A DNA stretch of 64,000 nt from contig NZ_CP004078.1 in NCBI RefSeq assembly GCF_000612505.1, positions 3,883,252 through 3,947,251 on the forward strand, read 5' to 3'. How positions within the stretch are numbered: position 1 is the first letter of the stretch; every line of letters starts with the position of its first letter. Of this stretch, positions 9,053-17,845 are shown in pieces. Under the pieces are notes generated by a model, which was not told where the DNA came from, ran no database searches, and was given only the letters and a program-made list of their open reading frames with translations. A program made the position numbers and the translations under genes. The stretch comes from Paenibacillus sabinae T27. Its GTDB lineage: Bacteria > Bacillota > Bacilli > Paenibacillales > Paenibacillaceae.

Positions 9053-10080
9053 TCAATTCCCAGCCGGCTGCGGTACTCGGAGGGAGACAGCCCCGTGAAC
9101 TTCTTGAACGTCTTCGTAAAATGGGGGTGGTCCGCATACCCGACCTCATAGGAAATATCGGTTATCCGATAGCTTGAATTGGCAAGCAGCCTCTTGGCCT
9201 TCTCCATCCTGCGTTTAATGCGGTAGTGTACGAAGGTCTCTCCCGTCGAGTGCTTAAACAACTGGCTGAAGTAAGAGGCATTCAGACCAAGCACCTCCGC
9301 CACCTCCTCCAGCGAAACTTCCTGGGCGAGATGCTTTTCGATGAATGCTTTAGCTTCCTCTACCGGTTCCTTCGCCTTGCCCTTCCGCTTTATTCGAAGC
9401 TCTTCCAGTATAGCTTCCGACGCCTCTGCGAAGCAGCGGAACAACTGTTCAGGTCCGGCTGCTGCGGACAGGTCAAGCATGCTTTTACCGGGTGTAACCG
9501 AATTGGCATGGAGCTTCTTCACGAGCAAGGTGTAACCCTCTTCCAGGAGCTCTTTTTGCTGACATCGGCTCATCCTGCGCTGTAGGAAGTCAGTTTCCCA
9601 TTCTTTTAGCACAAGGTAAAGCTTCTCTTTATCCAAGGTCCAGACGGCATCATCCATCCGTACGACCCATTCATCGAGCTTGGCGACAGAGACAAAGCTC
9701 CCCAGTTTCTCTCTATTCGCCTCCAGCTTGGCGATCACATTCTGAAGGCTTCCTCTGCTTACGGGCTTCAGGAGATATTCTTTTACTCCATAGGACAAGC
9801 ATTGGCGGGCGTATTCAAAATCCCCATAGCCCGAGATGACAACGGTCTGAATATCCGTCTCCATCTCCGACAGCCGCCGGCACAGCTCCAGTCCGTCTAC
9901 CCTCGGCATGCGGATATCTGTAAAAAGAAAATCCGGCTGTTCCTCCATAATGAACTGAATCGCCTCTTCCCCATCCTGAGCCAGCCTGATGCTATACGGA
10001 TGCCCGCCGCATTGACGGATCATGACAGAGAGTCCCTTCCGAATCATGGGCTCGTCGTCTACGATCAATACACATCTCAT
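9049..10080 (-). CDS. Response regulator with AraC-type DNA-binding domain, YesN type
   Basis: 343 residues from the chosen start. The receiver domain (1-120) has the acidic pair DD near 8-9, phospho-acceptor Asp55 (TDIRMPR) and Lys in LLKPVSRG. A ~110-residue linker follows, then a C-terminal AraC/XylS double helix-turn-helix ending in the usual signature (ISYEVGYADHPHFTKTFKK, then GLSPSEYR). The start was placed at MRCVLIVDDEP because AAGGTGG lies 9 nt upstream; the longer in-frame version adds 13 unrelated residues. It overlaps the kinase gene by 4 bp. It should activate the importer, lyase and esterase genes on receiving a sugar signal. Confidence 0.93.
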   Translation of the reverse strand: MRCVLIVDDEPMIRKGLSVMIRQCGGHPYSIRLAQDGEEAIQFIMEEQPDFLFTDIRMPRVDGLELCRRLSEMETDIQTVVISGYGDFEYARQCLSYGVKEYLLKPVSRGSLQNVIAKLEANREKLGSFVSVAKLDEWVVRMDDAVWTLDKEKLYLVLKEWETDFLQRRMSRCQQKELLEEGYTLLVKKLHANSVTPGKSMLDLSAAAGPEQLFRCFAEASEAILEELRIKRKGKAKEPVEEAKAFIEKHLAQEVSLEEVAEVLGLNASYFSQLFKHSTGETFVHYRIKRRMEKAKRLLANSSYRITDISYEVGYADHPHFTKTFKKFTGLSPSEYRSRLGIE

Positions 10081-10147
10081 CCATGGATACCACCTTCCGT
10101 TCCGTCTCGCTTCGCGCATTTCCTATTTTATCACATATCATGATAAA

Positions 10148-11032
10148 TCAGGATTTCACGGAGCCGACCATCATTCCTTTAACGAAATGGCGTTGAAGGA
10201 ACGGATAAATCATGATAATAGGAATGGTAGCGATAATGATAACGGCCATTTTGATGCCCTCAGGCGATGTGTGCGCCAGAGAGCTATAGACCGAGGAAGC
10301 CGGGTCGATGCTGATATCGTCCGTCTCGAACAGCTTCTTCAGCATCACCTGCAGAGGCCATAAGGTCGGCTTGTTGATGTAATACAGAGCGCTCATGTAC
10401 GTGTTCCAGTGCCCGACGGCGTAGAAAATCCCCAATGAGGCCATTACCGGTTTGGACACCGGCAGCACCATACTGGCGATCATCCGCAGCTCGCCGCACC
10501 CGTCGATCCGGGAGGAGTCAATGAGCTCCTGGGGAATCTGCATGAAGAAGCTTCTCATCACGAAGAAGTTAAAAGCGCTGATGGCGCCCGGAAGCATGAG
10601 AGCCCAAAGAGTGTTCATAAGCCCTAAGTTTTTGATCAGAATAAAGTTCGGAATAAGGGGAGCGCTGAATACCATGGTGAACAATACCATCATGACGATG
10701 TATTTGCGGCCTACGAATTCCGGGCGCGACACCGGATAAGCGAGAGACGCTGTCGCAATCAGATTGATTGCGGTGCCCAGCACTGTAATATAGACAGAGA
10801 CGCCGAACGCCCGCCAAATGGAGTGATCGCTGAAAACGTACTGATAATTGATCATCGTAAAGTCCTTTGGCAGCAAGCCTACCCTGCCATTAATAATCGC
10901 ATCCGAGCTGCTTAAGGATTGGGCAATCACGTTCAGGAACGGCAGAAACATAGCCAAAGCAAGGGCGGTCAAAAACAAAAGATTAAACACGTTAAATAAT
11001 TTCTGGCCGCGAGTATAGCGTCCTCTCATCAT
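10148..11032 (-). CDS. Carbohydrate ABC transporter permease (LplC/YtcP-like)
   Basis: About 294 residues with six predicted membrane helices (MalG-type inner-membrane subunit). The cytoplasmic coupling loop is present: SSRIDGCGELRMIASMVLP, matching the EAA motif that contacts the ATPase. The start was moved to the ATG at 11032 because GGAGG sits 5 nt before it; the upstream ATG is part of that ribosome site. It pairs with the permease ending 10 bp upstream. No ATP-binding subunit lies in the locus, so a shared MsmX-type ATPase encoded elsewhere is expected, as is usual for this importer family in Bacillota. Confidence 0.93.
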   Translation of the reverse strand: MMRGRYTRGQKLFNVFNLLFLTALALAMFLPFLNVIAQSLSSSDAIINGRVGLLPKDFTMINYQYVFSDHSIWRAFGVSVYITVLGTAINLIATASLAYPVSRPEFVGRKYIVMMVLFTMVFSAPLIPNFILIKNLGLMNTLWALMLPGAISAFNFFVMRSFFMQIPQELIDSSRIDGCGELRMIASMVLPVSKPVMASLGIFYAVGHWNTYMSALYYINKPTLWPLQVMLKKLFETDDISIDPASSVYSSLAHTSPEGIKMAVIIIATIPIIMIYPFLQRHFVKGMMVGSVKS

Positions 11033-11053
11033 CCCTACCTCCATAAAGAGCGT

Positions 11054-12010
11054 TTAATACAGCGATTCACCGGTAGTTTTCTTGCTCAGAATGTTGCCGA
11101 TGAACACCAGCATGAGTCCCACTACCGACTTGAATAGCCCCACTGCTGTTGTATAGCTGTATTGCTGGGACAGCAGCCCCGCCTTATAGATATAAGTGTC
11201 CAGAATCTCCCCGTTCCCGGTATTGAGCGCGTTCAGGAATACCCATACCCGCTCGAAGCCAAGATCAAGAAATCTCCCGATATGGAGAAGGAACAAAATC
11301 ATAATCGTCGGTATAAGAGACGGTAGCGTAATGGCCATGGTTTGCTTCCAGCGCCCGGCTCCGTCCACTTCCGCAGCCTCATACAGGTCCGGGTTGATTC
11401 CTGCCAATGCGGCCAGGTAAATGATCGTGCCGTACCCGGAATCCCGCCAAATGCCGGAACCGATCAGAATCGTGCGGATGTATGAATTTTCACCGAGAAA
11501 ATAAACCGGCTCAAACCCGAAGGCCTTAATAACCTGGTTCACTATCCCTGTTCCGGGAGAGAGGATGCCCAAGGCGATTCCGCTGACAATTACCCAGGAC
11601 AGGAAGTGGGGCATATAGACCACCGTTTGCAAAAACCGTTTGTAAAACACAAGACGAATTTCATTCAGCAGGAGCGCAAGCACTATCGGAGCAGGGAAGG
11701 CGAATATGAGATCATACAGACCCAGCAGAATCGTATTGCTTAAGATTCGTCCGAAATCCTGGTATTGAAACATGGCCCTAAAGTGCTCAAGCCCCACCCA
11801 CTCACTGCCCGTAAAGCCTTTAAAAATATTGTAGTTCTGAAACGCAATAACCGAACCGGCCAACGGCACGTACTTGAAGATGATAAAGTACAAGATCCCG
11901 GGAAGCGCGATCACATAAAGCGCCCTGGATTTCCACATGTATGAAAGAAGGGACTTCTTCGAATTGGCCTTGTATTTTATAAGGTCTAACTCGGTTATAT
12001 TAGCCCCCAT
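11054..12010 (-). CDS. Carbohydrate ABC transporter permease (LplB/YteP-like)
   Basis: 318 residues with an N-terminal cytoplasmic tail (about 25 residues) and six membrane helices; partner of the following permease (MalF-type position). The EAA loop reads YEAAEVDGAGRWKQT, with the conserved Gly three residues after the Asp. The GGAGG ribosome site lies 8 nt before the ATG. The start lies within the last codons of the tautomerase gene (11-bp overlap), suggesting coupled translation. Family relatives import complex or acidic oligosaccharides such as rhamnogalacturonan products, which fits the lyase genes downstream. Confidence 0.93.
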   Translation of the reverse strand: MGANITELDLIKYKANSKKSLLSYMWKSRALYVIALPGILYFIIFKYVPLAGSVIAFQNYNIFKGFTGSEWVGLEHFRAMFQYQDFGRILSNTILLGLYDLIFAFPAPIVLALLLNEIRLVFYKRFLQTVVYMPHFLSWVIVSGIALGILSPGTGIVNQVIKAFGFEPVYFLGENSYIRTILIGSGIWRDSGYGTIIYLAALAGINPDLYEAAEVDGAGRWKQTMAITLPSLIPTIMILFLLHIGRFLDLGFERVWVFLNALNTGNGEILDTYIYKAGLLSQQYSYTTAVGLFKSVVGLMLVFIGNILSKKTTGESLY

Positions 12011-12206
12011 AACCGTTTCCTCCAGGTCCTGCTTTCAACAGGTTTGCCGGAGCATTCTCATCTAAGGGAATTTCATGAAATTCGATTGTAATAAACCGTT
12101 CCTCCCGTTCAATAACCCGGGATAGCTCCCGCTTGAATACAGCAACAATCTCCTCCTTCTGCTCCCGTGTTCGGCCTTCGTACATTTTAATCGTAATGTG
12201 CGGCAT
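12000..12206 (-). CDS. 4-oxalocrotonate tautomerase-family small protein
   Basis: 68 residues beginning Met-Pro-His-Ile-Thr-Ile-Lys-Met. After removal of Met, Pro1 would be the catalytic base typical of the tautomerase superfamily, and the length fits single-domain 4-OT-like subunits (about 60-70 residues, usually oligomeric). The glycine-rich end (GPGGNGYGG) is unusual. It is the first gene of the nine-gene operon, with GGAGG and AAATAAG before the ATG, and overlaps the permease start. In this setting it might speed keto-enol or ring-opening steps of unsaturated uronates released by the lyases, but that is inference. It could equally be a detoxifying tautomerase. Confidence 0.82.
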   Translation of the reverse strand: MPHITIKMYEGRTREQKEEIVAVFKRELSRVIEREERFITIEFHEIPLDENAPANLLKAGPGGNGYGG

Positions 12207-12248
12207 CTTATTTCCTCCATTTCCTCGAATAGTGATTGGAACATCCTT

Positions 12249-12275
12249 ATTTTACCTCCAATAAAGCGCTTGCAA
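12249..12275 (-). promoter_or_regulatory. Candidate promoter with overlapping cre-like site, glycan operon
   Basis: On the minus strand TTGCAA (12270-12275) and TAAAAT (12249-12254) are 15 bp apart, slightly short for sigma-A. A palindromic core AAGCGCTT (12264-12271) lies across the -35; the 14-mer 12261-12274 matches the cre consensus at 11 positions. This is the only credible start site for the operon seen in the 270-bp gap upstream of the tautomerase gene. Confidence 0.4.
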
Positions 12276-12370
12276 TATGGAGTTTCTATGAGTGGACTTG
12301 TGTTTTCTTTAGGGTAGCCTTGCCCTATTCACATCATGGTTTACTAACAACCAATTACGCTTCCAAAACA

Positions 12371-12415
12371 AACTCGGCGACCTGTTTCCGGTTAAACACC
12401 GGGAGCAAGTCGCCG
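12371..12415 (-). terminator. Probable terminator after the esterase/beta-helix gene
   Basis: CGGCGAC (12375-12381) pairs with GTCGCCG (12409-12415), with an inner CCGG/CCGG stem (12388-12402). On the minus strand it is followed by a T-rich stretch (GTTTGTTTTGG). It lies 62 bp past the stop of the large secreted protein and separates the two transcription units of the glycan locus. Confidence 0.5.
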
Positions 12416-12476
12416 CTTAAAACCTGTTTTTATGGTCTACTTAACGGGGCTATGACCGATAGTTTACCGCTCCATG

Positions 12477-15400
12477 TCAGTCAATTGCATCTGCGCTGTC
12501 GGAAGGCCAGCCTTCAACTCCTTCCACTTGTTCGCTTTTGAAGTAATTGACGCCGATACTGTCAACGAGATTCCCCTGCAGGACGATACCGCTTCCAGCG
12601 AGAAGTCGTATGCCGTTCGTATTGCCGGTCAGAGAATTTCCGATCAATTGAACGTTCAGCGGGTCACCCTCTCCGATATTATCTGCCTTGCTGTCTCCGG
12701 GATCATGCTCAAGCGATATCGCCCAATAATTTGACGCGGTATTATAGCGAATGACATTCTCTTTGATAATCGTGCCCGGCCCGTTCAAGATCCGGATCCC
12801 CTTGGCATCCTCTATATGGGTTGTGTATTCAATCAGATTATGCTCGATGACTGTATCTGGCGTACCCATAATTACATTGATTCCTTCTCTTGTATTGCTA
12901 ATCGTATTGTCATGGATATAGTTGCGCGGTCCTGTCTTGCTGTGATTGCTGGGCGCCGTACCGCCGGTGTTTCCAAGCCCGATCGCAGCGCCGGCAGGAA
13001 TATCGGAAATCACGTTGCCGTATATTTCGTTCAAATATTCGAGTTCCCCATGCAGATCAATGGCATCCAGCTTTGTATTTACAAACTGATTGTTTCGCAG
13101 GGTATTGTTATGGGCAACAAATTGGATCAGCACGCCATGCCGCAAATAAGGTCCCTCGAAACGGGAGTCCTCAACAACGTTCCAAAGCGTGTCGTTATCG
13201 TACCCATTGCGATCCTGTTTGGCCATGCCCTGGATCGACACGCCGTAGCCGGCACCGCCCGGACCGACATCCGTCGCATTGCGAAATGTGCTGCGCCGTA
13301 CGACAATATCACGGCTGTTGTCGATACGCACGCCCATACGCGAATACTTCTCCACTGTAACCTGATCAACCGTGATGTTGTACGAAGGAATCTCACCCAA
13401 ATTCGCGATGACTATCATACTGTCGGGGCCGCCGGCATCCGGGTTGTTCACTTTATGGTCCGTCGTATAGACACCGTTCCAGGTGGAAGTTAAGGTGAGA
13501 TTGGATATGGACAGATCATGCTGTCCGGATGCTTTCATCAGAGCACTGTTTCTCACCTTGTCGAGTGACGTCTTAAGGATGGTTTGGGACTGATTTTCGC
13601 CGCGAAGGTTTACGCCTGACTTGAGCTTCAAACTCACCAGGGTATCCAATGTCGAGTTCAAATTATAAACTCCACACGGCAAATAGACTTCGTCACCTGG
13701 CTGGGCACTGTTAATGGCGGCTTGAATGGCTGCACCGTCGTCTGTGTCGTTATCAGCCGGATCGGCATTAAAGTTCAGCACGTTCAGGATACGCCCGGAT
13801 GTCGCATGCGGGGAATGAACCGGATGCACTGTTCCGTCAGCTTCGGTTAATCCAGGAGCTGTAAACGGAACCGGCTCCCGGGCCGGACCAGGCGTGTAGT
13901 TCGGAATGCTCGCTACAGGCGTATCGCCATTCGCAAACGGCGCATAGATGTTTACCTCCGATAAGCTCGTATAGGCACTGCCGTCGGAATTCCCAAGACC
14001 TATAATTCGCACATATCTCGCTTCTGTGTCCGGGAGATCGAATGGCTGCATCTCCGTCGTCCTGCCGCTGCTGGCGCCAGACCATCCCGGAGTCCACATC
14101 ACACCATCATCAGAAGTTTCAATAACAAATTGGGTCGTGCGCAAATCACCTTTATAAAATGCAACACCTAAATAGCCGATCGGCTTACGTTCGCCTAAAT
14201 CGTACTGGATCCAGGCTCCGTTACCAGCGGCGGACCAACGGGTGAACAGGTTATTATCGATGGTATTCGTTGCGATATTGCCGTCGCTGTCGCTGGCTGT
14301 CACGTTTACCGTCGCGTAAGGAACGATGGGTTCTGTCAGCGTAGAACGGATGAAAGAAAGCGGTGCAGATGTATTGCCCGACAGATCCACTGCTTTAACC
14401 TTAAAGGCGTACGCCGTGCCCGGGTGAAGCCCGGTGACCGTATACGTCACACCGGTAACAGTTGATAAAAGCTCGTCATCCTGGTAAACGCGATATTCGC
14501 CGATACCCTGATTATCCATGGCAGCCGGCCACGCGAGTTTTATGAAGTCTGTACCTATATTAACGGTTTTCAGCGAACTATCATCCGGCCAGGACGGCGG
14601 CACATGGTCGTTTGAAGCATCCGGCTCGTGCACAGTGGGCTTTGCTGCGGTACGATTCTTCACATATTGATCCAGGAAGGCCCACGCCTCGGCGTTTGCT
14701 TGTTCAGCCGCGCCACCGGTGAAACCGTGCCCTTGCCCCGGCACGATCTTGACATCGATCACTTTCACGCCTGCGTCCTTCAATTGATTGGAGAACGTAA
14801 CGCTGTCCGTGTACGGGATCGTCGCATCCGCATCACCATGGCGGATGAAAAAAGGCGGATCGTCCGGCGACGCATAAGTGCCAGGCATAGCCAGCCTCGC
14901 CTGATCCGGTACGGAGAACGCGTTATTCCCGCCTAAAAGCGCTGTCACGGAGCTGTAGCTATTGGCAAATTTCGTTGTAAAATCCGCTGGTCCGTACATA
15001 TCGACAACCGCTTGCACTTGATCGGAATATTCCTGCCAACCGCCCGTCCCATCCAAATCCGGAACGTTTACGACATGGCCTGTATCCAGCGCGGTTGTCT
15101 CACCTGAGTCCATGTGCCCTGTCGTACCGAGAAGCGAAGCTAGATGACCTCCTGCGGACGAACCCCATACGCCGATCCGACTGGGGTCCAGATGGTATTC
15201 TGCCGCATGCGCGCGCAAATAACGAATTGCCAGCTTCACATCCTGAAGTTGCGCCGGAAACGGCGCTTCCGGGGTTAAGCGGTAATCCAGCGATACCCCG
15301 ATGTAGCCGCGCTTGGTCACATAGTTGCAGATGTTTGCAAGGGCTTGCTTCCGGTCCCCGTGATTCCAGCCTCCACCATGAATATATACCATCACCGGCA

Positions 15401-16193
15401 TCGGAGCATGAGGCAGGGTCTTCGGTACGGCAATCGAAGTATAGATTGACCGCGTTCCTGCATTTCCAATCAGCACGTCTTCATACAGCTCGACGCCTTC
15501 CGGAACCGGAAACGGCTGAGGCTCTACCGGCGGAGGGATCGGGACCGGTGTCTCGGCGGGCGGTATTCCGGGAATGGCTTGAGCCTTGATGGCGACACTA
15601 TCGATGTACATATTAGCGCTCATCAATTCGCCCACACGAAACCGAACTTTGACGTTCGGGTTGTTGTCGGCTCCGCTGCCCAGGAATTGGACTTTGAGCT
15701 TGTTCGGCTCGCTGTTCTTTTGTTCCAGCGTCCCCGGAGGCAGCTTGAATTCCTCCAGCGTTGTCCAAGTCGATCCTCCGTCGCCCGACCATTCTACGAT
15801 GATGCTTCCCCCGATGTAGGAGGATGCCCGAGTATAATAACTCAATTGAAGATTGCCGTACCCCGTCGTATTAACCGGCAGGGCCAACGCGTCCTTGCCG
15901 TCGATTTTCACCAGATTCGGCGTGGACGGGGCCGTGGATGACACCGAAGTTTTCGCCACGCTGTTTTCTTCGCCTTCCTGCAGCCATGGTGCCGGAATGG
16001 GAACGCCGCCGACCGATCCGAAATTGTCAGGGTCATCGAAGTTTTCCTCGTAGAGTGTAACATTGTCGCCGGACGGTTCAGCTGCATAAATTGAAGTAAG
16101 CGCTTGCAATTCGAAGGGCGGACATAACAAAACCAAAGCCAACAGTACACTTGTGCCAAGTCGATAAGCTTTCCTACGCAATCCGTTGCTCAA
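12477..16193 (-). CDS. Secreted multidomain esterase / parallel beta-helix (lyase-like) protein
   Basis: 1238 residues from a TTG start preceded by GGGAGG (7-nt spacer). Order: signal peptide (about 1-38, export to the medium or cell surface); beta-sandwich, carbohydrate-binding-like (40-205); proline-rich linker; alpha/beta-hydrolase (about 233-513) with oxyanion HGGG (272-275), nucleophile Ser346 in GSSAG, Asp in HGDADAT (454 or 456) and His489 in GQGHGF; fibronectin type III (533-620); discoidin/F5-8C-type module (628-760); right-handed beta-helix with N-terminal pectate-lyase-like segment (NDTDDGAAIQAAI, 800-1228). The first enzyme resembles BD-FAE/acetyl-xylan-type esterases. The beta-helix could be a polysaccharide lyase (PL6/PL31-like folds come to mind) or a glycosidase; its active site was not identified. 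No sortase motif is seen. It is the third gene of the GDSL unit. Confidence 0.88.
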   Translation of the reverse strand: MSNGLRRKAYRLGTSVLLALVLLCPPFELQALTSIYAAEPSGDNVTLYEENFDDPDNFGSVGGVPIPAPWLQEGEENSVAKTSVSSTAPSTPNLVKIDGKDALALPVNTTGYGNLQLSYYTRASSYIGGSIIVEWSGDGGSTWTTLEEFKLPPGTLEQKNSEPNKLKVQFLGSGADNNPNVKVRFRVGELMSANMYIDSVAIKAQAIPGIPPAETPVPIPPPVEPQPFPVPEGVELYEDVLIGNAGTRSIYTSIAVPKTLPHAPMPVMVYIHGGGWNHGDRKQALANICNYVTKRGYIGVSLDYRLTPEAPFPAQLQDVKLAIRYLRAHAAEYHLDPSRIGVWGSSAGGHLASLLGTTGHMDSGETTALDTGHVVNVPDLDGTGGWQEYSDQVQAVVDMYGPADFTTKFANSYSSVTALLGGNNAFSVPDQARLAMPGTYASPDDPPFFIRHGDADATIPYTDSVTFSNQLKDAGVKVIDVKIVPGQGHGFTGGAAEQANAEAWAFLDQYVKNRTAAKPTVHEPDASNDHVPPSWPDDSSLKTVNIGTDFIKLAWPAAMDNQGIGEYRVYQDDELLSTVTGVTYTVTGLHPGTAYAFKVKAVDLSGNTSAPLSFIRSTLTEPIVPYATVNVTASDSDGNIATNTIDNNLFTRWSAAGNGAWIQYDLGERKPIGYLGVAFYKGDLRTTQFVIETSDDGVMWTPGWSGASSGRTTEMQPFDLPDTEARYVRIIGLGNSDGSAYTSLSEVNIYAPFANGDTPVASIPNYTPGPAREPVPFTAPGLTEADGTVHPVHSPHATSGRILNVLNFNADPADNDTDDGAAIQAAINSAQPGDEVYLPCGVYNLNSTLDTLVSLKLKSGVNLRGENQSQTILKTSLDKVRNSALMKASGQHDLSISNLTLTSTWNGVYTTDHKVNNPDAGGPDSMIVIANLGEIPSYNITVDQVTVEKYSRMGVRIDNSRDIVVRRSTFRNATDVGPGGAGYGVSIQGMAKQDRNGYDNDTLWNVVEDSRFEGPYLRHGVLIQFVAHNNTLRNNQFVNTKLDAIDLHGELEYLNEIYGNVISDIPAGAAIGLGNTGGTAPSNHSKTGPRNYIHDNTISNTREGINVIMGTPDTVIEHNLIEYTTHIEDAKGIRILNGPGTIIKENVIRYNTASNYWAISLEHDPGDSKADNIGEGDPLNVQLIGNSLTGNTNGIRLLAGSGIVLQGNLVDSIGVNYFKSEQVEGVEGWPSDSADAID

Positions 16194-16267
16194 ATGAATT
16201 CCTCCCAAACAAGGTATAGGAAATATCAAGCCGCATGGAGTATCTCAAACCTCGATAGCTGCGCTGC

Positions 16268-17824
16268 TTATTTATGTCGGGACAATATGACGCCGTCGTT
16301 TTTGTTATAACGTTCTGTTGCTTCCTTGACAACTTCACGGCCGCCTTTCTGCAGCCATTCCTCCACCACCTTCGGATAATCGGAAATCGACTCCTTGCCG
16401 TATACCATATTGATCACATGCGTCAATATGACGGGCGGCAGCTTATCTGCGGTCGGGGTGATATCCGGGTTTTTCTGGTAGCCTTGCAGTTGGGGCTCGA
16501 ATTGAATCCCGTCGCGTCCCTCATTCGCAAGTACCGTATCGTAGAACTTCATCAAGTCTCTCCCTTCGGAGGTGAGGCTGAGTGCACCTTTATTGTAGGT
16601 CGTATCCTGTACGAACCATAGCAGTATTTGACGAAACGTTTCCTCGTCGACTTCACTGGCGTTTTTCGGATTCCTGTAGTTTATTTTTCCATTCTCTACT
16701 GTGTAATTTTCCCCTTCAATCCCGAAGGTAAAGAACTTCTCCGCTTCGTCACTGACCATCCAGTTGAAAAACTTGACGATCCCGGCGGGGTCCTTCGCTT
16801 TCTTATTGATTAAATAGGCTCGCGGCACCGTACCGACGAGGCGAAGTCCACCCTTTCCGTCCGGCCCTGTCGGCGAGGCAATCAGCTTCATTTTTCCGGT
16901 GGGTACCTGTTCCTTTAGCTGCTGGTCCCATTGGATCAATAGGTTGGCATTCATGTTCCAGATGCCCGCTTTTCCTGCAAGAATATCGTTCTTGAATTTA
17001 GCCGGATTAATCGTGACGAACTCCTTGTTGATCAACCCCTCGTCGAACATTGTCTTGTACGTTTGGATCGTTTTTTGCATATTCTCGATATTCATGAATT
17101 TCGGTACGATTTGATCCCCTTGTTTCGTAAAGAAATTGGCGAAGGTGTCATAAGACCCGAAGAACATATCCGAAAACACAAAGTCCTCCCGGCCCATGTA
17201 AGGATTCTCCACACCCATCTTCTTGAAGGCACGCATGACGTTCAGGAAATCGTCCACCGTTTTTGGTTCTGGCAGACCTGTTTTTTCCAAAAGGTCCGCG
17301 CGAATCCAAGTCGCTCGGCGTGACGGATTGGACAGCCATTCCGGAATGGCGTAGATGTTGCCCTTCTCATCGGTCTCCATCTCCCAAGCCTCCTTCGGAA
17401 TTTTTTTGAGAAGGTCTTGCCCATACTTCTGAAGCAATTCATTTAGGGGCAGGAATACTCCGGCCTCCACGGAACCGGCCAACTGGGGATTCGTCAGGCT
17501 GGAGCTTGCTTGAACGACATCCGGAATGTCGTTGATCGCGAACATTTGGATCATTTGCTTATCAAAATTTTTCTGCTGCATCAAACGGATGTTAAGATCT
17601 GTGTTTGTAAGTTCCTCCAGCTTTTTCACCCATTTGTCTTCATTGATATCCGGATGATTTTCCGCATACGAAATGTTGCCGGTCCGAAACGATATGGAGA
17701 AGGAGGTTTTCTTTCCCGAACTCTCCCCTGCTTGTTCCTGTGCCCCCTTCGTTGAAGAGGAACATCCGATCATAGAGGCTGCTAATAGTGACACCCCCAC
17801 CATGGATAGCATCCACCGCTTCAT
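16268..17824 (-). CDS. Extracellular sugar-binding lipoprotein of ABC importer (paralogue 2)
   Basis: 518 residues from the chosen start (MKRWMLSM), identical in length to the paralogue at 430-1986, with the lipobox cysteine at residue 21 in both (SMIGC here). Start choice: AGGGGG is 9 nt before this ATG but directly abuts the two upstream ATGs. It shares long conserved blocks with the other copy (SNPSRRATWIR, DTTYNKG, EGRDGIQF), so both arose by duplication and probably bind related oligosaccharides. It lies 74 bp upstream of the secreted esterase gene and 21 bp after the SGNH hydrolase, outside the operon that holds the permeases, so capture of released products may be induced together with polymer attack. 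Confidence 0.93.
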   Translation of the reverse strand: MKRWMLSMVGVSLLAASMIGCSSSTKGAQEQAGESSGKKTSFSISFRTGNISYAENHPDINEDKWVKKLEELTNTDLNIRLMQQKNFDKQMIQMFAINDIPDVVQASSSLTNPQLAGSVEAGVFLPLNELLQKYGQDLLKKIPKEAWEMETDEKGNIYAIPEWLSNPSRRATWIRADLLEKTGLPEPKTVDDFLNVMRAFKKMGVENPYMGREDFVFSDMFFGSYDTFANFFTKQGDQIVPKFMNIENMQKTIQTYKTMFDEGLINKEFVTINPAKFKNDILAGKAGIWNMNANLLIQWDQQLKEQVPTGKMKLIASPTGPDGKGGLRLVGTVPRAYLINKKAKDPAGIVKFFNWMVSDEAEKFFTFGIEGENYTVENGKINYRNPKNASEVDEETFRQILLWFVQDTTYNKGALSLTSEGRDLMKFYDTVLANEGRDGIQFEPQLQGYQKNPDITPTADKLPPVILTHVINMVYGKESISDYPKVVEEWLQKGGREVVKEATERYNKNDGVILSRHK

Positions 17825-17845
17825 TCCCATCATCCCCCTATTATA

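Noticed and set aside
12062..12244. 60-codon minus-strand frame (MFQSLFEEMEE...) starting just before the tautomerase gene
   Set aside because: It has a fair ribosome site, but most of it overlaps the tautomerase in another frame and becomes Arg-rich; the -10 box proposed here lies in its ribosome site.
16085..16105. Second AAGCGCTTGCAAT copy inside the secreted esterase gene
   Set aside because: It codes for the end of the signal peptide and lies far from any promoter; likely chance match to the cre-like site at 12.26 kb.
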